Positions 1 to 5,478 of a stretch of 5,569 nt of DNA are shown piece by piece. Source of the stretch: JAKASX01 sp035534495 (GTDB taxonomy: Bacteria; Acidobacteriota; Terriglobia; Acidiferrales; UBA7541); the NCBI GenBank assembly GCA_035534495.1, contig DATLRW010000185.1:1-5569 (forward strand), read 5' to 3'. Numbering within the stretch: the stretch's first letter is position 1; each line of letters opens with the position of its first letter. Made by a program: the position numbers and the translations under genes. Under the pieces are notes generated by a model, which was given only the letters and a program-made list of their open reading frames with translations, was not told the DNA's origin and made no database searches.

Positions 1-64
1 AAAAGCAAAAGAAAAACCGATCCGAGCAAACAAACGTAGCATCCTCCGAGGGAAAGCGGGGAAT

Positions 65-1015
65 ATGCAAAAGCGCATTGTGGTGACCGGCAACGCCGGC
101 TTCGTGGGCAGCAACCTGGCGCGGCATCTCCTGAATGGGGGATGCACCGTGGTAGGCGTGGACGATCTCTCGGCGGGAACGCTCGAAAACGTGGACAAGC
201 GGGTCGAATTTCACCAGATGGACATTCGCGACCCCAAAGTCTACGACCTTGTCCAGGGCGCGGACACGATTTTCCATCTGGCAGCCAAGGCTTCCCTGAC
301 CGATTGTCTGGCCCACCCGCTCGAAGCGGCCGGCGTGAATACGGTCGGCACGCTGAACATGCTGGAAGCCGCCCGCCAGGCGAAAGTGCGTAAATTCGTT
401 TATGCCGACACGTCGGCCGAATACGAAGGCATCACCGACTTCCCGCAAAAAGAGGATCGCGTGCTGCCCATCGGCGTCTACGCCGCCAGCAAGCACGGCG
501 GGTACGCCTTCTGCGAAAGCTATCGCCGCCTCTACGGCATGAACATCACCGTTCTCCGCTATTTCAACGTCTATGGACCCGCGCAGGACTGGCGCCGGGT
601 GATCCCGCCGGTCATGTGCTCCTTCATCATCCGGATGCTTCGGGGAGAGCAGCCGGTCATTTACGGGACGGGGGAAAAGCGGCGCGATTTCATCTACGTC
701 GACGACGTCAACGATCTTCATCTGGTGGTCATGGATAATCCCCGGGCGGAAGGAAAAGTGGTGAACGTGGGCACCGGCACGAACCTCTCGGTGAATGAGG
801 TCTTCCATCTCGTCGAGGGTCAGTTGAAGACCGGGCTCGCGCCCGTTTACAAGCCGGATCTTCCCGGCGAAGCGGGGATCACCCTGGCCGACATCGGCGT
901 AGCCAAGAGCCTGGGATGGACGCCGAAAGTCGAGGTCGGCGAAGGGCTTCGCCGCACCATTGAGTACCTGCGCGAAAAAGTCGCCAAGGAAAAAATGGAG
1001 GCGCGCTCGTCCTGA
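65..1015 (+). CDS. NAD-dependent epimerase/dehydratase (extended SDR), sugar-nucleotide modifying
   Basis: A 316-residue cytoplasmic protein of the extended short-chain dehydrogenase/reductase family, the usual length for GalE/RmlB-like enzymes that epimerise or dehydrate nucleotide sugars with bound NAD. Seen: the N-terminal Rossmann loop GNAGFVG (residues 9-15) after a beta strand; the acidic residue pair VDD (32-34), expected to hold the adenosine ribose; HLAA (71-74); the catalytic YAASK (Y139, K143), with T116/S117 in an unusual ADTSAEYEG stretch as the Ser/Thr of the triad; RYFNVYGP (165-172); and the C-terminal RRDFIYVDDV (206-215) typical of substrate binding. The sequence looks more like the UDP-glucose 4-epimerase group than classical HldD, so the substrate is open: a nucleotide heptose is suggested only by the neighbours. 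The ATG at 65 follows purine-rich GAGGGA (48-53) and CGGGGA (57-62), neither ideally spaced; the Rossmann strand begins at once, so an earlier start is unlikely. A terminator follows, so it is probably transcribed apart from the downstream genes. Confidence 0.9.
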   Translation: MQKRIVVTGNAGFVGSNLARHLLNGGCTVVGVDDLSAGTLENVDKRVEFHQMDIRDPKVYDLVQGADTIFHLAAKASLTDCLAHPLEAAGVNTVGTLNMLEAARQAKVRKFVYADTSAEYEGITDFPQKEDRVLPIGVYAASKHGGYAFCESYRRLYGMNITVLRYFNVYGPAQDWRRVIPPVMCSFIIRMLRGEQPVIYGTGEKRRDFIYVDDVNDLHLVVMDNPRAEGKVVNVGTGTNLSVNEVFHLVEGQLKTGLAPVYKPDLPGEAGITLADIGVAKSLGWTPKVEVGEGLRRTIEYLREKVAKEKMEARSS

Positions 1016-1022
1016 AGCTTTC

Positions 1023-1057
1023 GCGGGGCCACGGCGCGAGTGGCCCCGCTTTCATTT
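1023..1057 (+). terminator. Rho-independent terminator after the epimerase gene
   Basis: A perfect 10-bp GC-rich stem, GCGGGGCCAC (1023-1032) pairing with GTGGCCCCGC (1040-1049), closes a 7-base loop and is followed by TTTCATTT (1050-1057). It begins 8 bases past the TGA stop of the epimerase gene. The T-rich side lies only downstream on the + strand, so it should act on + strand transcripts. It implies that the heptose genes beyond it need their own promoter. Confidence 0.87.
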
Positions 1058-1228
1058 CGAGCGCGGCGAGGAATCCGCCGGCTTCGCTCTCGCGATTGAT
1101 TCCCTTCTGAACAGCTTCCGGCCCCGGTTCCGTTTTGCCCGCGCCCTGCCTCACGTTGCGTAGACGCGGCAGAGCCTTCGAGTCCAATTCGATTCTGCAA
1201 CTCTCCCTCTCCCTTAAGAACAAGCCCG

Positions 1229-1250
1229 ATTTTGTAACGCTTCGCAAAAT
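1229..1250. promoter_or_regulatory. Possible operator: imperfect inverted repeat
   Basis: ATTTTG (1229-1234) and CAAAAT (1245-1250) are exact reverse complements separated by 10 bases, and parts of the centre also pair (8 of 11 positions symmetric overall). It lies 73 bases before the kinase start, in the gap expected to hold the promoter. The size and symmetry would suit a dimeric regulator, but a 6-bp arm can occur by chance and I recognise no regulator's consensus. Confidence 0.2.
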
Positions 1251-1312
1251 GCACTTCATGGAAACCAATCCACTTGCGCGATCGTTTGTCCGGCATCGTG
1301 TGAGGGTTTGCT

Positions 1313-1317
1313 GGGAG
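1313..1317 (+). promoter_or_regulatory. Ribosome binding site that decides the GHMP kinase start
   Basis: GGGAG lies 5 bases before the ATG at 1323. A TTG at 1308 is in the same frame, but it would have only GAGGG one base in front of it, too close to work, and would add five residues (M-L-G-A-P) before the conserved family start MIITRTPFR. The ATG at 1323 is therefore preferred. Confidence 0.7.
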
Positions 1318-1322
1318 CCCCA

Positions 1323-2402
1323 ATGATCATTACCAGAACCCCGTTTCGTCTCACCCTGGGCGGCGGCGGCACCGATCTTCCCTCGTTCTATCGCGAACAC
1401 GGAGGATTCCTGCTCGCCGTCGGCATCGACAAGTACATGTTCATCAACGCGAACACGCCGATCGTCGACGACAAAATTCGCATCCGCTACACGAAATCCG
1501 AACTGGTCGATCATGTCGACGAGGTTCAGCACACGCTGGCGCGCGAGGCGCTGAAAACCTTTTCCCTGACCAAAGGGATCGAGGTGGTCTCGCTCGCCGA
1601 CATCCCCGCCGGCACGGGACTGGGCTCTTCGAGCTGTTATCTGGTCGGCCTGCTCAATGCGCTGCACGCCTTGATGCAAAAACCCGTTGCCGCGCAGGAA
1701 CTGGCCGAGGAAGCCTGCCATATCGAGCTGAACGTCCTGAAAAAGCCGATCGGCAAACAGGACCAGTACATGGCCGCCTTTGGCGGCCTCACCTCGCTCA
1801 CCTTCGACCGGCGCGGCAGGGTTCAGGTGGAACGGCCGCAGGTCAGCGCCGATCTGGTCGAAACCCTGGAAAACAATCTCCTGCTCTTCTTCACTCACGA
1901 GACGCGCGACGCCACCGCGATTCTGACCCATCAGGACGGGCAGACGCGCAAGAAGAACACGCATGTCGTGGGAAACCTGAAAGAGATCAAGGATATCGGA
2001 ATCGAAATTCACGATGAAATCGTGAAGGGAAACCTGCGCCGGTTCGGCGAGCTGATGGATCTGCACTGGCAGACGAAAAAGCGGCTTTCCCGGGGAATCA
2101 CCAACCCCCAGATCGACGCCTGGTACACGCTGGCGCGGCGCAACGGCGCCATTGGCGGCAAGATCGCCGGCGCCGGCGGCGGCGGATTCCTGATGCTCTA
2201 CTGCGAGGAAAAGAAGCAGCGCCTGCGGGAAGCCATGCGAAACGCCGGCCTTCGGGAACTCAACTTCCGGTTCGAATTCGAAGGCAGCAAGGTCGTTTTC
2301 GACATCGTTTCGCGCGATCAGCGCCTGGCGCACAACCAGCGGCTGCTCGACGAGTCCTTCGCGCCCGCGCAGAAGACGGTACTCATCGCCGACGCTTCCT
2401 GA
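1323..2402 (+). CDS. hddA: GHMP kinase, D-glycero-alpha-D-manno-heptose-7-phosphate kinase type
   Basis: A 359-residue cytoplasmic kinase of the GHMP superfamily. By family it should phosphorylate C1 of D-glycero-D-manno-heptose 7-phosphate with ATP, giving the alpha-1,7-bisphosphate used for GDP-heptose. Seen: motif 1 RTPFRLTLGGGGTDLPSFY (5-23), strongly HddA-like, followed by HGG (26-28) and IDKY (35-38); motif 2, the ATP phosphate loop PAGTGLGSSS (95-104); GKQDQY (144-149), with D147 as likely catalytic acidic residue; and motif 3 KIAGAGGGGF (280-289). The length matches characterised HddA proteins, apart from a short unconserved-looking tail after about residue 335. The start is the ATG with a GGGAG site, not the TTG five codons earlier. 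The phosphatase/SIS gene begins 85 bases downstream. The closest alternative is another sugar-1-kinase of the same family (for example a fucokinase-like enzyme), but the neighbouring gmhA and gmhB functions favour heptose. Confidence 0.88.
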   Translation: MIITRTPFRLTLGGGGTDLPSFYREHGGFLLAVGIDKYMFINANTPIVDDKIRIRYTKSELVDHVDEVQHTLAREALKTFSLTKGIEVVSLADIPAGTGLGSSSCYLVGLLNALHALMQKPVAAQELAEEACHIELNVLKKPIGKQDQYMAAFGGLTSLTFDRRGRVQVERPQVSADLVETLENNLLLFFTHETRDATAILTHQDGQTRKKNTHVVGNLKEIKDIGIEIHDEIVKGNLRRFGELMDLHWQTKKRLSRGITNPQIDAWYTLARRNGAIGGKIAGAGGGGFLMLYCEEKKQRLREAMRNAGLRELNFRFEFEGSKVVFDIVSRDQRLAHNQRLLDESFAPAQKTVLIADAS

Positions 2403-2487
2403 TTCGCTTTCCCCGCCCGCGCCGGCCGCCATCGAGCGGCGGGCCCGCTCCAAGCCGCCAATCGAAATCAGCCGATAGGGAGGTTTT
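2403..2487. other. 85-base intergenic gap with a strong ribosome binding site
   Basis: A very GC-rich spacer. GCCGC (2425-2429) and GCGGC (2436-2440) could form a small hairpin, with alternative pairings such as GCCCGC (2415-2420) with GCGGGC (2439-2444), but no T-tract follows, so I do not call a terminator. AGGGAGG (2477-2483), 4 bases before the ATG at 2488, is the strongest Shine-Dalgarno sequence in the window and fixes the next start. Confidence 0.5.
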
Positions 2488-3741
2488 ATGCCGCGCAAAG
2501 CCGTATTTCTCGATCGCGACGGCGTGATCAACGCCTACGCGTGTGATCCCGAATTCGGAACGATCGATTCCCCCGCCAGTCCCGGGGATTTCGCCCTGTT
2601 GCCCGGCGCGGCCCAGGCCGTCGCGAAATTGAACGAAGCGGGCTTTCTCACCGTCGTCGTTTCCAACCAGCCCGGCGTGGCCAAGGGCCGCTTCACGCCC
2701 GTTCTTCTCGACGCGATCACCGCGAAAATGAAATCGAGCGTGGGGCAGGCGGGAGGAAACCTGGATGCCGTCTATTACTGCCTGCATCATCCGGAGGGCT
2801 CGGTCGACGGCTATCGCCGGCGGTGCGACTGCCGCAAGCCGGGCGCCGGCCTGTTTCGCCAGGCCGCCCGCGAATGGGAAATCGACCTCGATCGCTCCTA
2901 CACCATCGGCGACGGCGTCGTCGACATCCTCGCCGGCCGCGAAGCCGGAACGAAAACGGTCCTCGTCAGCCCACGCAAATGCTACGTCTGCTCGGAACTC
3001 ACGCGGCGAAATGTCTGGCCGGATTGGGTCGTGACCGACCTTGCCGAAGCGGCGGATTTGATCCGAAAGGTGGATGGCAACGGCCATTCTCACGCCCCTG
3101 ACAACGGCGACGCGGTTTCCTGCCTTTCCGATCCCGCCTCTTCCGGCTACACGAGCCTCTACATCCACGAAGCCATCGAGATTCTCAAACAGATCGACCA
3201 GAACGCGATCGAACGGATCGCCGAGTTGCTGGTCAGCCTGCGCGACCGCGGCGGCCGCCTCTTTTGCCTGGGTGTCGGAGGGGGCGCGGGGCACGCCTCC
3301 CACGCCGTCTGCGATTTCCGGAAGATTGCGCAGATCGAGGCCTATACGCCGGCCGACAACGTCTCCGAGTTGAGCGCGCGCGTCAATGACGACGGCTGGG
3401 ACACAACCTACGCCAACTGGCTGCGCGGCAGCCGCCTCAATGCCAAGGATATGGTCCTAGTTTTCTCGGTTGGCGGCGGGAACCTCGAGCGCAACATCAG
3501 CGCCAACCTGGTTCGCGCGCTCGAATACGCCCGCCAAGCCGGCGCCACCGTTTGCGGCGTCGTGGGCCGCGACGGCGGCTTCACCGCCCGGATCGCCGAC
3601 GCCTGCGTCGTCGTGCCCGTGGTGAACCCCGCGACGGTCACCCCGCACACCGAATCGTTTCAGGCGCTCGTCTGGCACCTGCTCGTTTCGCACCCGAAAG
3701 TAAAGGCGGCGGAGATGAAGTGGGAATCCACGCGGCCGTGA
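2488..3741 (+). CDS. gmhB: Fusion protein: GmhB-type heptose bisphosphate phosphatase (HAD) plus divergent SIS domain
   Basis: A 417-residue two-domain protein; stand-alone GmhB is about 190 residues. Residues 1-195 form a HAD phosphatase of the GmhB group, which removes the C7 phosphate of heptose 1,7-bisphosphate: FLDRDGVIN (7-15, nucleophile D9 and acid/base D11), SNQPG (59-63), the GmhB zinc loop C98-x-H100 with C113-x-C115, K117, and GDGVVD (141-146, metal ligand D142). A polar linker (about 196-222) leads to a SIS sugar-phosphate domain (about 223-417). This resembles GmhA but reads GVGGGAGHASH (262-272) where GmhA has GNGGSAxxAxH, D275 where GmhA has its catalytic Glu, SVGGGN (327-332) where GmhA has STSGNS, and Q392 where the catalytic His is expected. 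So the phosphatase half looks active, while the SIS half probably is not an ordinary GmhA. The frame is uninterrupted across the junction. A strong ribosome site (AGGGAGG) sets the start. A normal gmhA follows 79 bases on. The symbol refers to the N-terminal domain only. Confidence 0.88.
   Translation: MPRKAVFLDRDGVINAYACDPEFGTIDSPASPGDFALLPGAAQAVAKLNEAGFLTVVVSNQPGVAKGRFTPVLLDAITAKMKSSVGQAGGNLDAVYYCLHHPEGSVDGYRRRCDCRKPGAGLFRQAAREWEIDLDRSYTIGDGVVDILAGREAGTKTVLVSPRKCYVCSELTRRNVWPDWVVTDLAEAADLIRKVDGNGHSHAPDNGDAVSCLSDPASSGYTSLYIHEAIEILKQIDQNAIERIAELLVSLRDRGGRLFCLGVGGGAGHASHAVCDFRKIAQIEAYTPADNVSELSARVNDDGWDTTYANWLRGSRLNAKDMVLVFSVGGGNLERNISANLVRALEYARQAGATVCGVVGRDGGFTARIADACVVVPVVNPATVTPHTESFQALVWHLLVSHPKVKAAEMKWESTRP
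3154..3738 (+). other. SIS domain of the fusion protein (domain annotation)
   Basis: This is the coding stretch for residues 223-417 of the fusion. Seen: an alpha/beta SIS fold pattern with the glycine loop at 262-267, the conserved-looking block TPADNVSELSARVNDDGWD (287-305), VFSVGGGN (325-332), GVVGRDGG (357-364) and TPHTESFQALVWH (385-397). Similar SIS proteins are, from memory, often labelled sedoheptulose 7-phosphate isomerase in heptose or surface-polysaccharide loci. The residues used for catalysis and phosphate binding in GmhA are changed here, so the label should not be copied. Possible roles are another sugar-phosphate isomerase, a ligand sensor controlling the phosphatase, or a partner of the downstream GmhA. 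Confidence 0.72.
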
Positions 3742-3820
3742 GATCGCGGTGAACTTGTGCCGGATATCCAACCTGTAGCAAAATCTGACGCTAAGTTCGA
3801 AGGCTTAGGGAATCCAGCCG
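3742..3820. other. 79-base gap before gmhA, weak signals only
   Basis: CTAAG (3791-3795) and CTTAG (3804-3808) form a short inverted repeat that overlaps the only ribosome-site-like sequence, TAGGG (3806-3810), itself 10 bases from the gmhA ATG. A TTGTGC (3755-3760) and TAGCAA (3776-3781) pair with 15-base spacing is a poor promoter candidate. The gap is short enough for gmhA to be read through from the fusion gene. Confidence 0.35.
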
Positions 3821-4447
3821 ATGACCACGGATCTTTGGCAGGAAGAGATTCAGCGGGCAATCGCGGAATCGGCGCGCGTCACAACGTCCCTGCAGGAAAT
3901 CGCGCCGCAACTCCGCCAGGCCGCCGCCATCATTGCCGGCCGGCTTCGCGCGGGCGGCCGCCTGCTGGCGCTCGGCAACGGCGGCAGCGCCGCGCAGGCA
4001 CAGCACATGGTTGCCGAACTCGTGGGACGCCTGGTCGCTGACCGCCCGCCGATCCCGGCCGTCGCGCTGACGACCGACACGTCGATTCTCTCCGCCATTG
4101 GCAACGACTACGGCTTCGAGGAACTGTTCGTCCGCCAACTGCGCGCCCTGGGGCGGCCCGGCGACGTTGTTCTGGCCATTTCGACCAGCGGCAATTCGCC
4201 CAACGTGCTTCGCGCCGTGGAGACCGCCCGCGATATGAAGCTGAAAACCATCGGGCTCACGGGCCGGACGGGCGGGAAAATGGCGGGTCGCGTCGATCTC
4301 TGTCTGTGCATCGGATCGGATACGACGGCGCGCATCCAGGAAGCCCATCTCCTGATTTCCCACGTTCTCTGTTCCCTGGTGGAAACTTCCTGTTTCAGCG
4401 ACGGGCCGAGTTCGCAGCCGGATTCCGGGGCGGAGCCGGCGCCATGA
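3821..4447 (+). CDS. gmhA: D-sedoheptulose 7-phosphate isomerase (phosphoheptose isomerase)
   Basis: A 208-residue cytoplasmic SIS-family isomerase that converts D-sedoheptulose 7-phosphate to D-glycero-D-manno-heptose 7-phosphate, the first committed step of heptose-nucleotide synthesis; GmhA enzymes are typically homotetramers. Seen: GNGGSAAQAQH (52-62), catalytic base E66 in AELVGR, the phosphate-binding STSGNS (121-126), and RIQEAHLLISH (171-181) with H176 matching the catalytic His of E. coli GmhA. The core ends near residue 190, and the last roughly 18 residues are a polar, proline-rich tail that adds a little to the family's usual 190-200. The ATG at 3821 has only a weak, distant TAGGG, but the N-terminal helix starts directly after it, as expected. 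The stop overlaps the start of the next gene (ATGA), which points to translational coupling with the heptose kinase. This is the canonical isomerase of the locus, in contrast to the SIS domain fused to GmhB. Confidence 0.94.
   Translation: MTTDLWQEEIQRAIAESARVTTSLQEIAPQLRQAAAIIAGRLRAGGRLLALGNGGSAAQAQHMVAELVGRLVADRPPIPAVALTTDTSILSAIGNDYGFEELFVRQLRALGRPGDVVLAISTSGNSPNVLRAVETARDMKLKTIGLTGRTGGKMAGRVDLCLCIGSDTTARIQEAHLLISHVLCSLVETSCFSDGPSSQPDSGAEPAP
4432..4447 (+). promoter_or_regulatory. Coupled start: ribosome site and ATGA overlap between gmhA and the heptose kinase
   Basis: GGAG (4432-4435) lies 8 bases before the ATG at 4444, and that ATG overlaps the gmhA TGA (4445-4447) by four bases. This decides the kinase start: the open frame runs further upstream to 4306, but that part lies within the gmhA coding sequence and lacks kinase features. 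Such overlaps usually mean re-initiation by ribosomes finishing the upstream gene. Confidence 0.8.
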
Positions 4448-5478
4448 ATCCCCTTTCCCGCTTCCTCGATTCCTTCTCCGGCAGAAGCATTCTCGTGGTC
4501 GGGGATCTGATGCTCGACGAGTATTTGTGGGGGCATATCGAGCGGATTTCCCCGGAAGCGCCGGTACCGGTTCTCAACCTGATCCGCCGCGAGAGCATGC
4601 TCGGCGGAGCCGGCAATGTGCTGCGCAACCTCTCGAGCCTGGGCGCCACCGTCACCGCCGCGGGCGTGGTGGGGCAAGACAGCACCGGTCAGCAAATCCT
4701 GGAACTGCTCGACGTACTCGGGGCAAACGCGCAAGCCGTGATGACCGACCGGCATCGCAAGTCCACGCGCAAAACACGCCTGATGTCGCTCGAGCATGGG
4801 CAGCAGGTCTTTCGCCTGGACGAAGAATCGGCGCAGGAAATCCGCCGCGAGGTCGAAGACCGGCTGATCGAGGAGATCCAGGCCAAGGCAGAAGACGCCC
4901 ACGCGATCCTCTGTTCCGACTACCAGAAAGGTCTTCTCACGCCGCGGCTCTTGCAGGCTGTTTTTGATTCGGCCCACCGCCAGCATATCCCCGCGATTGT
5001 CGGTCCCAAGGATTCGAATGCGGCGAAATACCGCGGCGCGAAGATTCTGATGCCGAATGCCAAGGAACTGGCGCAACTGATGGGAACGCGAGTCGACGGC
5101 AATGATTGGTTGACGGACGCCGCCAAACGTTTGGTGGAAATGCTCGACCTGGAGGCGCTCGTCGTGACGCGCGGCCGGGAAGGAATGTGCCTGTTCGAGC
5201 CGGGCCTTATGGGCCTGCGGCGCGTCGACGTTTCCACGGTGGCGCAGAGCGTGTACGACGTCACCGGCGCCGGCGACACGGCGATCGCCGCCTTTGCCTT
5301 GGCCCTGGCTTCCGGGGCGGACCGCGAATCGGCCGCTCAGCTGGCCAATTTCGCGGCGGGGATCGTGGTCGGCAAGCGCGGCACGGCTTCGATAACGGTG
5401 GAAGAGATTCGGGCGCGCCTCCCGGAGGCATCCCTGAATGCCCCGACGCAAGAATCCGGCCGCCCCGTGAAAGCCTGA
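4444..5478 (+). CDS. rfaE1: PfkB-family heptose 7-phosphate kinase (RfaE1/HldA type), kinase domain only
   Basis: A 344-residue ribokinase/PfkB-family kinase, expected to phosphorylate C1 of D-glycero-D-manno-heptose 7-phosphate to give the beta-1,7-bisphosphate used for ADP-heptose. Seen: the N-terminal VVGDLMLDEYLWG (18-30) and RISPEAPVPVL (34-44), both hallmarks of the HldE kinase domain; MLGGAGNVLRNL (52-63); the MPNAKEL block (203-209), matching the PN..E Mg-binding motif; and the PfkB signature DVTGAGDT (272-279) with catalytic base D278. E. coli HldE is about 477 residues with a C-terminal cytidylyltransferase; this protein ends soon after the kinase, so it is the split RfaE1 form and needs a separate nucleotidyltransferase not seen here. 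Odd: the usual DPKG of the family reads GPKD (187-190), still followed by KYRGA (195-199). It overlaps gmhA by four bases, so the two are very likely co-expressed. Confidence 0.92.
   Translation: MNPLSRFLDSFSGRSILVVGDLMLDEYLWGHIERISPEAPVPVLNLIRRESMLGGAGNVLRNLSSLGATVTAAGVVGQDSTGQQILELLDVLGANAQAVMTDRHRKSTRKTRLMSLEHGQQVFRLDEESAQEIRREVEDRLIEEIQAKAEDAHAILCSDYQKGLLTPRLLQAVFDSAHRQHIPAIVGPKDSNAAKYRGAKILMPNAKELAQLMGTRVDGNDWLTDAAKRLVEMLDLEALVVTRGREGMCLFEPGLMGLRRVDVSTVAQSVYDVTGAGDTAIAAFALALASGADRESAAQLANFAAGIVVGKRGTASITVEEIRARLPEASLNAPTQESGRPVKA

Larger units (their letters stand above)
1058..1322. other. Non-coding stretch between terminator and GHMP kinase gene, likely promoter region
   Basis: About 265 bases with no convincing gene. 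Because a strong terminator lies just upstream, a promoter for the kinase, phosphatase and isomerase genes is expected here, but I see no good -35/-10 pair. It contains one operator-like inverted repeat (1229-1250) and a 25-codon open frame (1249-1326) whose stop overlaps the next start; each is described separately. The composition is less strictly GC-rich than the coding parts, with T-rich and pyrimidine-rich patches around 1195-1235. Confidence 0.5.

Noticed and set aside
37..42. TAGCAT as a -10 box for the epimerase gene
   Set aside because: No -35 match at proper spacing, and only 64 bases of upstream sequence are available.
1308..1322. TTG start for the GHMP kinase
   Set aside because: No properly spaced ribosome site, and it adds five residues before the conserved MIITRTPFR start.
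879..2531. A 550-codon open frame on the - strand
   Set aside because: It lies opposite the hddA-like gene and the intergenic gap, has low-complexity Arg/Gly/Ala-rich sequence with no motif, and is the antisense shadow expected in GC-rich DNA.
2383..3303. A 306-codon open frame on the - strand
   Set aside because: It is antisense to the well supported phosphatase/SIS fusion and shows no family features.
3755..3781. TTGTGC and TAGCAA as an internal promoter before gmhA
   Set aside because: Both boxes are poor matches and the 15-base spacer is short; read-through from the upstream gene is simpler.
4306..4443. A 46-residue N-terminal extension of the heptose kinase
   Set aside because: It lies inside the gmhA coding sequence, and the family N-terminus fits the ATG at 4444 with GGAG at proper spacing.
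4108..5451. A 447-codon open frame on the - strand
   Set aside because: It is antisense to gmhA and the heptose kinase, both of which carry clear catalytic motifs; the antisense product has no recognisable domain.
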